From contig OZ252227.1 of NCBI GenBank assembly GCA_965249175.1, forward strand, positions 5,828,001-5,892,000: a stretch of 64,000 nt of DNA, written 5' to 3'. Origin of the DNA: CAZYFH01 sp965249175 (GTDB taxonomy: Bacteria; Acidobacteriota; Vicinamibacteria; Vicinamibacterales; UBA8438). Under the pieces are notes generated by a model, which was given only the letters and a program-made list of their open reading frames with translations, had not been told where the DNA came from and ran no database searches. The translations under genes were made by a program, and so were the position numbers. Positions 9,300 to 17,328 of this stretch are shown in pieces. Numbering within the stretch: position 1 is the first letter of the stretch; every line of letters begins with the position of its first letter.

Positions 9300-10508
9300 C
9301 TACTCACACGTCGCTCCTCTGCGCACGCACACGGTCAAACGCCGGACCGCCTCCTCGATGTCCGAGACACCACACGTCGCGAAGCTCAATCGCATGTGGT
9401 GCCGGGCGGCCCCTCTCCGCATGGCGAACGCCGCACCCGGCGCGAAGGCGACCCGCTCGCGATGCACGGCGTCGTGCAGCAGCGCCGCGCAGTCGACTCC
9501 GGGCAGCTCGACCCACACGAAGAAGCCGCCTGCGGGACAGTGCCACCGCGCCCCCGGTGGGAAACGGCGCTGGAGCTGGCGGACCATCGCGTCGCGCCGT
9601 ACGCGATACATCTCGCGAATCGCTTCCAGATGCGGCCCATATCGGCCATTGGCGAGATACCGGGACACTGCCCGCTGGGTCAGGCTGGAGTTTTCGAGAT
9701 CCGATGCCTCCTTGATAATCACGGCACTGGGGGCCAGACGCGCCGGCAGCACCATCCAGCCGACCCGCAACGCGGGCGCGATGGTCTTCGAGAACGTGCC
9801 GACGTAGATCACCCACTCGTCATCCAGCGCACGGAGTGGTGGGGGGTGACCCGCGTCGCATCCGAGGAACCCGTACGCATCGTCCTCGACGATGGGGACG
9901 CGGTGCCGTCGGGCCAGCTCGACGAGCTGCCAGCGCTTTGCACGGCTGAGCCCGACACCACAGGGGTTGTGGGCGTCGGCCATCGCGTAGATGAACGCCG
10001 GTCGCGTGCCGCTCGCCAGCACCGCCTCGACGCGCCCGATGTCCATCCCGCACTCGGGATCGGTCCGCACGGTGATGACACGCGGGGAGAAGGGCGCGAC
10101 GGCCTGACTAACACCAGGATAGATGGCTTCTTCGGTCAGCACCGCGCCACCCGGGTCCAGAAAGAGCTTCGCCGCGATGCCGATGGCCTGCTGTGCGCCG
10201 GTCGTGAGCACGATCTGCTCCGATCGACAGCAAACCCCTCGCGCGGCCATCAGCGCGGCGATCTGCTCTTTCAGCGGTTCATGCGGGGGGCCGTACTGGA
10301 GCGCACTCCGATCGGAGGCCAGCACCTCGTGCAACGCAACTGCGTACTCAGGCGCGGGCAGGGCCTCGGGTGCGGGCAAGCCAGCGGCGAGCGACAACGT
10401 ACCCGGCCGGGCGGCGATCGCGACCATCTCGCGCAGCGCCGACCGGTGTTGCCCTCGCATCCATCGTGAGAGCGACGGCCCCGATTGGCTCCGTATAGCT
10501 GTCAACAT
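9300..10508 (-). CDS. Class I/II PLP aminotransferase, probable aromatic aminotransferase
   Basis: A 402-residue fold-type I aminotransferase, cytoplasmic. The PLP lysine lies in GTFSKTIAPALRVGW, with AMADAHNPCGVG and VPIVEDDAYGFLG as cofactor-site motifs. The sequence belongs to the group of 2-aminoadipate/MocR-type aminotransferases but lacks the DNA-binding domain. As the first gene of the operon with hppD and hmgA, it most likely makes 4-hydroxyphenylpyruvate from tyrosine; that substrate is inferred from context. The ATG at 10508 faces an AT-rich region shared with the divergent Lrp-type gene. Confidence 0.85.
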   Translation of the reverse strand: MLTAIRSQSGPSLSRWMRGQHRSALREMVAIAARPGTLSLAAGLPAPEALPAPEYAVALHEVLASDRSALQYGPPHEPLKEQIAALMAARGVCCRSEQIVLTTGAQQAIGIAAKLFLDPGGAVLTEEAIYPGVSQAVAPFSPRVITVRTDPECGMDIGRVEAVLASGTRPAFIYAMADAHNPCGVGLSRAKRWQLVELARRHRVPIVEDDAYGFLGCDAGHPPPLRALDDEWVIYVGTFSKTIAPALRVGWMVLPARLAPSAVIIKEASDLENSSLTQRAVSRYLANGRYGPHLEAIREMYRVRRDAMVRQLQRRFPPGARWHCPAGGFFVWVELPGVDCAALLHDAVHRERVAFAPGAAFAMRRGAARHHMRLSFATCGVSDIEEAVRRLTVCVRRGATCE

Positions 10509-10666
10509 GGCGCTGTCGTCTCAGTCGGGTTTCGTTGGATTGTTCGACGACCTCTCTCAATACTAGATAGATCGACGTCATTCGGCTAATTACTAGTTCC
10601 AATAAATCGATGTTTGTATATATTTATGAACATATTTCTTATAAATGGTGTGTTATTGTAACTATT
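10509..10666. promoter_or_regulatory. Divergent AT-rich control region between the tyrosine operon and the Lrp-type gene
   Basis: This stretch is sharply more AT-rich than its surroundings, especially 10565-10665. It contains two partly matching blocks, TACTAG followed by ATCGA, near 10564 and 10592. The placement suggests promoters for both directions and binding sites for the Lrp-type protein. The exact -35 and -10 boxes could not be assigned with confidence. Confidence 0.55.
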
Positions 10667-11218
10667 GTGGAACGACATCGCGCCAGAGGCGACGTACCGG
10701 TGGGCGGCGGCGAACGCCGCGGGGCACGGCCGCGACGCGTGGTCCAGCTCGATTCCAGGGACCGGCAGCTACTGGCGATGCTGCAAGAGGACGGGCGCGC
10801 CACGAGCGTCGAGCTGGCGCGCCAGCTCGGCCTCTCACCACCGGGGTTGCAGAAGCGACTGCGAAAGCTGGAAGCCGGTGGCGTCATCCAGCGTTATGCG
10901 GCAATCGTGAAGCGAGAGGCCGTCGGCCTCGATCTGCTGTGCTTCGTCCACGTGACGCTCGCGCACCACCGGCCCGACTGCGTCGCGCGATTTCGCAACG
11001 CGATGAAGACGATGCCCGAAGTGCTGGAGTGTCACTACCTGACCGGGGAGACCGACTACGTGGTCAAGATCGTCGTGGCCAACCACACCGCCCTCGAACG
11101 TCTGCTCTTCGAGAAACTGATGCGCGTCGACGGCGTCGATCGGGTCCGCACCAGCATCGTGGTCAACGAGGTCAAGGCCTCAACGGCATTGCCGCTCGGA
11201 CCGCATCCGGTCCCCTAG
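10610..11218 (+). CDS. Lrp/AsnC-family transcriptional regulator
   Basis: A DNA-binding regulator with a winged helix-turn-helix (LDSRDRQLLAMLQ, then LARQLGLSPPGLQKRL and LEAGGVIQRYAAIV) and a C-terminal RAM domain (ECHYLTGETDYVVKIV). From the ATG at 10610 it has 202 residues, with about 40 extra at the N-terminus compared with the usual 150-160. A GTG at 10667 is the better alternative, because 10610 lies in AT-rich promoter-like DNA. It is divergent from the tyrosine operon and is the obvious candidate for its regulator, probably sensing an aromatic amino acid. Its stop codon lies inside the palindrome at 11215-11230. Confidence 0.9.
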   Translation: MFVYIYEHISYKWCVIVTIVERHRARGDVPVGGGERRGARPRRVVQLDSRDRQLLAMLQEDGRATSVELARQLGLSPPGLQKRLRKLEAGGVIQRYAAIVKREAVGLDLLCFVHVTLAHHRPDCVARFRNAMKTMPEVLECHYLTGETDYVVKIVVANHTALERLLFEKLMRVDGVDRVRTSIVVNEVKASTALPLGPHPVP

Positions 11219-11259
11219 GAGTCTCCCTAGTTCCCGGTCGCGACGAAGGTCGGTAGACT
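11215..11259 (+). promoter_or_regulatory. Palindromic promoter, copy 1
   Basis: The 16-bp palindrome CTAGGAGTCTCCCTAG (11215-11230) is followed directly by a -35-like TTCCCG (11231-11236), a 17-base spacer and a -10-like TAGACT (11254-11259). The same arrangement recurs seven more times in the window. It would drive the small gene at 11299 and the Cache-domain gene. Confidence 0.65.
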
Positions 11260-11298
11260 CTCGATAGTCCGAGTGCGTAACGGCGTGCGGACCCGACG

Positions 11299-11577
11299 AT
11301 GAGGGATCTCGCTACCTCCCCTCTGGCACCGATCGCGGGCGACGTCATCGTCTGTGACGGCGAGCCAGCGGCCCTCTACAGGCTCCGCTTTACGACTCGG
11401 CCGGCTCGACTCCTGTACGACTCCTATGCTCGGGCGCAGGCGACGGCGCGCGCGTTCGCGCGGCGTTGCCACGTCGACCTCTGGTCGACGGACGCCGCCG
11501 GGAGGCACCCGGTCTTGTTGCACAGGTTCCGGGAGTCGGGCCGTTCTTCCTTCGGCGCTGCAGCGAGGCGCACATGA
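11299..11577 (+). CDS. Small hypothetical protein, family shared with the 38.3-kb gene
   Basis: A 92-residue protein of unknown function. It shares a pattern with the product at 38284-38589: GDVIV near the start of the conserved part, then a Tyr/Val strand, then ARAFARRCHVDLW against ARALAERRDVDSW. This argues that both are real genes. Both lie downstream of the same palindromic promoter type. The stop overlaps the following ATG by 4 bases (ATGA), which supports translational coupling with the Cache-domain gene. There is no signal peptide. Confidence 0.6.
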   Translation: MRDLATSPLAPIAGDVIVCDGEPAALYRLRFTTRPARLLYDSYARAQATARAFARRCHVDLWSTDAAGRHPVLLHRFRESGRSSFGAAARRT

Positions 11578-12209
11578 CTTCATCGATCCCTCCGCGTCGG
11601 ATGAGCGAGCGTGTTGTCGCGCTCGTGATCCTCACACTCCTCGCGCTCGCAGTGGCCGGGCTCGGGGCGCCCGGTGCCGGTCGGGAAGGCGTGGCGGCCG
11701 GACCAGTGACGTTGCTGTCCGCGGGCCCGGACTCGGTGTTTCGCCGCGTCGTCGACGTCGAGACGCTGGCCACCGCGCGACTGCTCCAGGAGGTCGCTGC
11801 GATCGGATAGCGCCGCGCCGCCGACCCAGAGCGCATCGCGGAAACCGATGCGCTGTGGCGACGTGGTGAGATTCCAGGCGGCGTGTCCAGCCTGCTGGAG
11901 AACACGGCGGCTCGGTTCCTTCACGAGGTCGTCGCGGAGGATGCCGCGTACCGTGAGCTGCTTGTCGCCGACAAGCACGGACGCCTCGTAGCAGCCTCTG
12001 GCATCACCAGCGACTACTACCAGGCGGACGAGGACTGGTGGCGCCACGTCGTGGCGACCGGTCACGCCAGCGTGATCGACACCGAGTGGGACGAGAGCGC
12101 CCGAGCGTTCGGTCTGGTGGTTGCCGTACCGATCATGTTCCCGTCCGGTGAGGGCGTGGCCGGCGTCCTGAAGGCGCTCGTCGACACACGAACACCGCTC
12201 GCGGATTAG
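11574..12209 (+). pseudogene. Cache-domain sensor gene interrupted by an in-frame TAG
   Basis: One reading frame runs from the ATG at 11574 to 12209 and is broken only by a TAG at 11808-11810. Before the stop there is a membrane helix (VVALVILTLLALAVAGLGA, near residues 14-32) and a helical start of the sensor. After it the frame continues without a shift as RRAADPERIAETDALW, then a Cache/PDC-like part (LLVADKHGRLVAASG, DYYQADEDWW, GLVVAVPIMF). An intact product would be about 211 residues: a membrane-tethered extracytoplasmic sensor with no visible output domain. It could be a recent pseudogene, a sequencing error or a readthrough gene. It starts 4 bases inside the preceding gene. Confidence 0.7.
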
Positions 12210-12275
12210 CCGTCCCGCATCGGGGATTCGCCAGGGCCCCTTTGCTCTCGTTTCGGCTGCATGACGGCTTAGCGG

Positions 12276-13640
12276 CTACTTGTAGTCGGCGGAGGCGAGC
12301 GAGGCGCGAATAATCTCGCTGTCGTTCCGGACGACCACGTGCCGGTTCGCAAAGGCGGGATGGGTCCACAGGACCGCGCGGTCGTTCCATCGACCGGATG
12401 CGCCCCCGCGAGTGCGGAAGGTCGGATCGAGCAACGAGGTGCGGTCGATCTCCTCGTACCCGTCAGGTGAGAACCGCGCGATGATCAGCTCGCCCGTGTC
12501 GTTCATCACGAAGTGGCGGTCGCGGTGGCGTACGAAGTAGGCCGTGGCCCAGCGGTCCTGCGCGTTCATGGTGTCGCTCTGCCACAGCCGCTCGCCCGTC
12601 CTTGCGTCGAGACCGCGGAGCTCACCGTAGCTCCCGACGCCGTAGAGTTGGTCGCCGGCGACGATGGGTGTCGAGATGATCGAATGCAACCCGTCGGTGT
12701 GATCAGGCAGCTCGCTGCGGCTCTGCCCTTTCCAGAGCATGCGCGCGGCCGGTCGGTCGGGGTTGAGCGCCATCATCACCGAGCCGTGGAAGAAGTTGGT
12801 GACAACGAGATAGCGCCCGCTCCGGACCGGCGTCGAGATGGACAGGCCCGCGGCGGTCGCGAATGCCTGCTCCCAGTACACCTCGCCGGTCTTCGGGTTG
12901 AGCGACGTGAGCGCTGTGGCGTGCCAGACGATCAGCTGCCGTACGCCACCGGCGTCGATGACGATCGGCGACGCGTAACCGGTCTCCGACGTCATGTCCA
13001 GCGATCGCCACACTTCGCGACCGGTCGCTTTGTCGAGGGCCACGATCTTCGCATCAGGCTCACCACCAATGACGGCGATCAAGAGATCGCCCTCGACGAG
13101 CGGCGACTGGGAGAAGCCGAACGCAGGCACCGTCGTGCCGTAGTTCACGGTCGTGTCGAGCTGCCAGATGACCTCGCCCGTCACCGTGTCCATGCACGAC
13201 AGCATCCCGGCCGCCCCGAGCACAAAGACCCGGCTGCCATCAACGGTCGGTGTGACGCGTGGCCCGTTGGCAAACTTGAACTGGATGTTGCGATACGTGG
13301 CCGGCCACGACTGCGACCAGAGGACCGCACCAGTGTGCTCATCGAGCGCCAGCAGGCGCTCGGTGCCATCCATCGTGCGGCTGCCGGGCGTTTCCTCGTA
13401 GTCGAGGACGAAGACGCGGCCGCCGGCGACCGCCGGGCCTGCGAAGCCGCCGCGGACCGATGCGCGCCACGTCACCGTCAGGCCCGCGTCGGGGAACCGC
13501 TCGACGATACCGGTCTCGGTCCACAGCGCGGACCGGCCGATACCACGCCACTGCGGCCAGTCTTCGGCATGGAGGCCCACGGCGAGGCACAGCGCGCCAC
13601 ACGCGGCCGCCGCACAGACCCGGGTCGTCCTCACAGCCAT
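12276..13640 (-). CDS. Secreted PQQ-like beta-propeller repeat protein
   Basis: A 454-residue exported protein with a signal peptide (VCAAAACGALCLAVGLHAE) and an N-terminal DWPQWRGIGRSALW motif, the hallmark of the acidobacterial/planctomycete PQQ-like propeller proteins. Blades repeat as LDEHTGAVLWSQ, MDTVTGEVIWQL, LDKATGREVW, LNPKTGEVYW and LDARTGERLW. It probably acts in the periplasm; no catalytic residues of the quinoprotein dehydrogenases are visible, so the role may be binding or scaffolding. The start is the ATG at 13640. A long inverted repeat lies upstream at 13735-13827. Confidence 0.85.
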   Translation of the reverse strand: MAVRTTRVCAAAACGALCLAVGLHAEDWPQWRGIGRSALWTETGIVERFPDAGLTVTWRASVRGGFAGPAVAGGRVFVLDYEETPGSRTMDGTERLLALDEHTGAVLWSQSWPATYRNIQFKFANGPRVTPTVDGSRVFVLGAAGMLSCMDTVTGEVIWQLDTTVNYGTTVPAFGFSQSPLVEGDLLIAVIGGEPDAKIVALDKATGREVWRSLDMTSETGYASPIVIDAGGVRQLIVWHATALTSLNPKTGEVYWEQAFATAAGLSISTPVRSGRYLVVTNFFHGSVMMALNPDRPAARMLWKGQSRSELPDHTDGLHSIISTPIVAGDQLYGVGSYGELRGLDARTGERLWQSDTMNAQDRWATAYFVRHRDRHFVMNDTGELIIARFSPDGYEEIDRTSLLDPTFRTRGGASGRWNDRAVLWTHPAFANRHVVVRNDSEIIRASLASADYK

Positions 13641-13734
13641 GGCATCGTGCACCGTCCGTGGACGCCGGGTCAATCGGACCCACCTGCCCGACAGTGGGTG
13701 ATCGCCGCGCGGATGCTGATGCGAGCGCCGGCTT

Positions 13735-13827
13735 AGGACCCTGACCGAAATAAGGTTGCCATCTGAACGCCGACGCATCCCGCGCCTCAGCGTCCAGAGT
13801 TGGCAACCTTTTTTCGGTCAGGGTCCT
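13735..13827. repeat. Long inverted repeat with 27-bp arms
   Basis: The arms at 13735-13761 and 13801-13827 are reverse complements at 26 of 27 positions, separated by 39 bases. Each arm holds the blocks AGGACCCTGACCG and AGGTTGCCA. The right arm ends at the first base of the minus-strand stop codon of the neighbouring gene (13827-13829). It could be a terminator, a REP/RAYT-type palindrome or a miniature transposon; there is no classic U-tract. Confidence 0.85.
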
Positions 13828-14648
13828 TACGGCAGAAGTGGCGACACCGGCAGCACGGCCACGAGCGAGAACGACCAACGGCTTGCGTCACCCAGGTAAC
13901 GCCCGTCGCCGATGACGTCACCGGCGCGCGGCAATCCGGTGGCGACATAGTCGAGCGACCCCTCGAGCTCGACCTGTTTCAGCCAGTTGCCTTCCGGGAG
14001 CCAGTTGAATATCAGGAACCCGGTGTCGAGCTCGAAGTTGAGCTTGTGGGTATACGCACTCGTGTCGGTCGGCCGTTCGGCCGGGCTGAGCTTGTCGACG
14101 ATGTCGACGTGGCTCTCCACCCATCCGCCGGTCTGATCGCCAGTCAGCCAATCGAGGTTCAGCTCGAGCTCGAACTCGATGCTGTTATCGCGGATCGACG
14201 CCACCCCGAGGTCGGCGGCCGGACGCCCGAACGGATTCGTGGCGCTTTCCCCGAACGGCACGAAGATCGTTTCGAGCGTAAATCCGACGCGCGGGATCTC
14301 GGTGGGGATGTCGAGCGCCAGGATCAGCTCGAAGGCGGTCTCCGCTTCCTGGCGGACGGTGGACACCTCACCGGTCGCGGCGTCCGTAACCTCGACGAGT
14401 GCCCGATTCCCGAGGTTGTCGAACGTCATGGTCGGCTCGACCTTGAGCTCCGGCGCGCAGAGAAAGAAGCAGCGCGGCTCTATGTTGACGTCGCCGTCGC
14501 CCGGGTCCTGCGCCCGGACAGGACCGGCGACCAGCGCCATGAGAATGACCACGACGCCGCCACCAATCAGGTGTCGCGAGGTCGATCGCCGCGCGGGTGC
14601 GACACCCGCATCGGGCGATCGCGCGTGTCGGCTGGCTCGATGGGTCAT
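13827..14648 (-). CDS. Secreted/outer-membrane hypothetical protein
   Basis: A 273-residue protein, not assigned to a family. The N-terminus has a run of Arg/His/Ser and then a hydrophobic segment (LIGGGVVVILMALVAGPVRAQ), consistent with a signal peptide cleaved after about residue 45. The mature part alternates polar and hydrophobic residues (TAFELILALDIPTEIP, NSIEFELELNLDWL, SFSLVAVLPVSPLL), as in an outer-membrane barrel, and ends with a hydrophobic strand. A CFFLC motif lies near the mature start. I chose the ATG at 14648, which is divergent from the octahaem cytochrome gene 49 bases away. Confidence 0.6.
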   Translation of the reverse strand: MTHRASRHARSPDAGVAPARRSTSRHLIGGGVVVILMALVAGPVRAQDPGDGDVNIEPRCFFLCAPELKVEPTMTFDNLGNRALVEVTDAATGEVSTVRQEAETAFELILALDIPTEIPRVGFTLETIFVPFGESATNPFGRPAADLGVASIRDNSIEFELELNLDWLTGDQTGGWVESHVDIVDKLSPAERPTDTSAYTHKLNFELDTGFLIFNWLPEGNWLKQVELEGSLDYVATGLPRAGDVIGDGRYLGDASRWSFSLVAVLPVSPLLP

Positions 14649-14697
14649 GGTCGCCTGCGCCCAGTTATACACTGGTGCTGCGGTGGGCAACGAGAGG

Positions 14698-15909
14698 ATG
14701 GTGATCGGGGCGGCCGTCATGCTGATGGCGACCGCCGGCTGCGGCGGCCGGCCGGCACCGCCGAGCGCAGCGGATTTCCCGACCGAGTTCACGGGCTCCG
14801 GCGCCTGCCGAGACTGTCATCTCGACATCCACGATCGCTGGCAGGACACGCTGATGGCCAACGTGTTGCTGGATCCCCGCGAGCACCCGGACGCCATCCT
14901 CGGGGATTTCGCCGGCGACGACCCGCTCGTCACGTTCAGCCCAGACGACATCACCTTCACCTACGGGAGCAAATGGAAACAGCGTTACTTCACGCAGGTG
15001 GGCGACGACCTCTTCGTGTTTCCCGCCCAGTGGGACGTGCAGAACGAGCGCTGGCGTCGGTACGGCGCGCGGCCGGGCACCGAGTGGTGGACCGCGCATT
15101 ACCCCGAGGACCAGATGCAGCGCCCGACCGGCCCGCTGTGCGACGGGTGCCACTCGGTCAACTACGACGTGCAGACGAAGACGGTTACCGAGTGGAACGT
15201 CGGGTGCGAGGCGTGTCACGGCGCGGGACGCGCGCACGTCCTCGACCCGGTGGCCGACACGATTGTCAACCCGTCGCGGCTCGACGACGTCCGGTCGAAC
15301 GACGTCTGCATCCAGTGCCATTCGCAGGGCGTCCCCCTCGACAACCCGATCGAGGGGCGCTACTTCGACTGGCCAGTGGGGTTCGCGCCGGGCGATCGAC
15401 TCCGTGACGTCTGGGAGCTCGACGGGCCGCACCTCGGCGAGGAGACGTTCACGCACTGGCCGGAAGGGTCGGCGCACAAGAACCGGATGCAGGGCAACGA
15501 CTACGTGCAAAGCCAGATGTACGTGAAGGGCGTCCGCTGCTACGCGTGCCACGACGTACACGGCACCGAGCACCCGGGCGATCTCATCGCGCCGGCGGAC
15601 GAGCTGTGTCTCTCGTGCCACACGTCGCAGCTCCAGCCCGGGCCGCGCGGGTCAATCGAATACCACACGCGTCACGAGGCGGGCACCGAGGGTAGCTCCT
15701 GCATCGCGTGCCACATGCCGGAGATCGCCCGGACCGTCGGCGACGTCAACGTGCGCAGCCACACGTTCAGGTTCGTCTCGCCGGCCGACACCGAACGCTA
15801 CGGCGTCCCCAACCCGTGCACGTCGTGTCACACGGACGAGACCGACGCGTGGGCGCTCGACGAGCTTCGTACCTGGCCGCACGTCTCCCCGTGGCGGGTC
15901 GCGCCGTAG
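14698..15909 (+). CDS. Octahaem c-type cytochrome lipoprotein
   Basis: A 403-residue exported electron-transfer protein with eight CXXCH haem sites (CRDCH, CDGCH, CEACH, CIQCH, CYACH, CLSCH, CIACH, CTSCH). The N-terminus has a short hydrophobic segment ending in the lipobox MATAGC, so it is probably anchored to a membrane by lipid. The region resembles multihaem cytochrome c554/NrfB-like proteins, but the catalytic Lys site of nitrite reductase NrfA is not seen. It may pass electrons between periplasmic partners. The ATG at 14698 is chosen; a GTG at 14683 is possible. It is followed 27 bases later by a DUF2231 membrane protein. Confidence 0.87.
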   Translation: MVIGAAVMLMATAGCGGRPAPPSAADFPTEFTGSGACRDCHLDIHDRWQDTLMANVLLDPREHPDAILGDFAGDDPLVTFSPDDITFTYGSKWKQRYFTQVGDDLFVFPAQWDVQNERWRRYGARPGTEWWTAHYPEDQMQRPTGPLCDGCHSVNYDVQTKTVTEWNVGCEACHGAGRAHVLDPVADTIVNPSRLDDVRSNDVCIQCHSQGVPLDNPIEGRYFDWPVGFAPGDRLRDVWELDGPHLGEETFTHWPEGSAHKNRMQGNDYVQSQMYVKGVRCYACHDVHGTEHPGDLIAPADELCLSCHTSQLQPGPRGSIEYHTRHEAGTEGSSCIACHMPEIARTVGDVNVRSHTFRFVSPADTERYGVPNPCTSCHTDETDAWALDELRTWPHVSPWRVAP

Positions 15910-15936
15910 GCGTCTCCAGCCGGCGATGACTTCCCG

Positions 15937-16398
15937 GTGCCTGCGGTGACCGACTGGACGCAGCCGCTCCACCCGCTCATCGTCCATTTCCCGATCGGTC
16001 TGTTGGTGAGCGCCGCCGCGATCGATGTGGCGTCACTTGCCGCGCGACCCACATCGGCACTACGGCACGCCGCGACCGGCTTGTACGTCGCCGGCGCGCT
16101 GGCGCTCGTCGCGGCCTACTTCAGCGGCCGCGCCGACGCGGCCGCGTTGCGGGTGCCGGGGATGGCGCACGCCGTCATCGACGCGCATTGGACGTGGGCA
16201 CTGCGGACGACGGTGTACTTCGGGGCGTTGAGCCTCGGCAGGGCCGGCCTGGCCGTCTGGGGTTACGGTGCACCGCGGCGCATCTGGATCCCGGTCGTCG
16301 CAAGCGGTGTGCTCGGCCTCGCGCTGTTGTTCCAGACGGCCGAGCGGGGCGGCCGGCTCGTCTACGAGCACGGCGTCGCGGTCGCGGCGCCGCGTTAA
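15937..16398 (+). CDS. DUF2231 membrane protein
   Basis: A 153-residue integral membrane protein with the DUF2231 signature HPLIVHFPIGLLVSAAAID near the N-terminus and four predicted membrane segments (around residues 18-35, 45-62, 85-105 and 118-135). DUF2231 proteins often neighbour cytochromes and the conserved His residues suggest haem or metal binding, but the role is unknown. It follows the octahaem cytochrome on the same strand and could be its membrane partner. The start is a GTG at 15937. Confidence 0.8.
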   Translation: MPAVTDWTQPLHPLIVHFPIGLLVSAAAIDVASLAARPTSALRHAATGLYVAGALALVAAYFSGRADAAALRVPGMAHAVIDAHWTWALRTTVYFGALSLGRAGLAVWGYGAPRRIWIPVVASGVLGLALLFQTAERGGRLVYEHGVAVAAPR

Positions 16399-16425
16399 TG
16401 GTCGGTGCTAGTCTTGGAAGAAAAG

Positions 16426-17328
16426 ATGGAGACGCACGTCCTCAGCTGCCATCGGCTCGTCAAGACCTTCGACGAGCAGCGCGCGGTGGACGGTCTCGAC
16501 CTGGCCGTAGCCCGCGGCTCGATCTTCGGCCTACTGGGGTCGAACGGCTCCGGCAAGACCACAACGATCCGGACGTGTCTGGGGATCTACCGCCCTGACG
16601 GCGGAACCTTCGACATCCTCGGCGCGTCAGACCCGCTCACCGTGCGCCACCGGATCGGCTATCTGCCGGAGGAGCGCGGCCTCTACGCTCGGATGAAGGT
16701 CCGCGAGCAACTGGCCTTCCTCGCCTCGATCCGGGGGCTGTCGCTCGCCGAGGCGGACCGCCGAGCCGACCAATGGCTCGAGCGGATGGGGCTGGACGGC
16801 CGGGCCACCGTGCTGACCCGCGAGCTCTCGAAGGGCATGCAGCAGAAGGTGCAGTTCGCGGCCGCCGTGATCCACGACCCGGAGCTCGTAGTGCTCGACG
16901 AGCCGTTCACCGGGCTCGACCCGGTCAACACCCGGCTGTTGACCGAGCTCATCCTCGAGCAGCGCGACAAGGGCGCGACCGTCATTCTGTCGACGCACCG
17001 GATGGAGCAGGTCGAGGCGCTCTGCGAGTGGATCTGTCTGCTGCACGACGGCCGTCCCGTGCTGAACGGGCGGCTCCGCGACATCAAGGCCGCGCATGGC
17101 CGCAACGCGGTCGCCGTCGAGTACGACGGCGACGCGGGGCAGCTGGACGGCATCGCCGGCGTGCGCGAGTGCACCGACGCCGGTCACGAGGCGCGGCTCC
17201 AGCTGGAAGCCGACGCCGACGCGCAGCAGGTGATGCGGACGGTGCTCGATCGGGTCGCGGTCCGGGGCGTCAGGCTCGACGAACCGCGCATCGAGGAGAT
17301 CTACGTGGAGAAGGTCGGTCAAAGGTGA
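16426..17328 (+). CDS. ABC transporter ATP-binding protein (NatA-like)
   Basis: A 300-residue ATPase subunit of an ABC-2-type exporter on the cytoplasmic face. It shows Walker A GSNGSGKTT near residue 38, the signature LSKGMQQKVQ near 135, Walker B LVVLDEPFTGLDP near 157 and the H-loop LSTHRME. A C-terminal extension of about 80 residues is typical of the NatA/DrrA group. The ATG at 16426 follows a GGAAG ribosome site; an upstream start at 16405 is possible. Its stop overlaps the GTG of the permease gene by 4 bases, so the two subunits are translationally coupled. Confidence 0.92.
   Translation: METHVLSCHRLVKTFDEQRAVDGLDLAVARGSIFGLLGSNGSGKTTTIRTCLGIYRPDGGTFDILGASDPLTVRHRIGYLPEERGLYARMKVREQLAFLASIRGLSLAEADRRADQWLERMGLDGRATVLTRELSKGMQQKVQFAAAVIHDPELVVLDEPFTGLDPVNTRLLTELILEQRDKGATVILSTHRMEQVEALCEWICLLHDGRPVLNGRLRDIKAAHGRNAVAVEYDGDAGQLDGIAGVRECTDAGHEARLQLEADADAQQVMRTVLDRVAVRGVRLDEPRIEEIYVEKVGQR

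Noticed and set aside
8254..9807. Long plus-strand open frame (517 codons) opposite hppD and the aminotransferase gene
   Set aside because: It is antisense to two clear enzyme genes and has Arg/Asp/His-rich shadow composition with no motifs. High G+C makes such frames common.
10593..10601. CTAGTTCC in the tyrosine-operon control region
   Set aside because: It has only a half-site, with no partner heptamer and an AT-rich context where chance matches are likely.
13800..15407. Plus-strand 535-codon frame across 13.8-15.4 kb
   Set aside because: It overlaps the minus-strand gene at 13827-14648 and the octahaem cytochrome in another frame. The composition is that of a shadow; the haem sites are all in the other frame.
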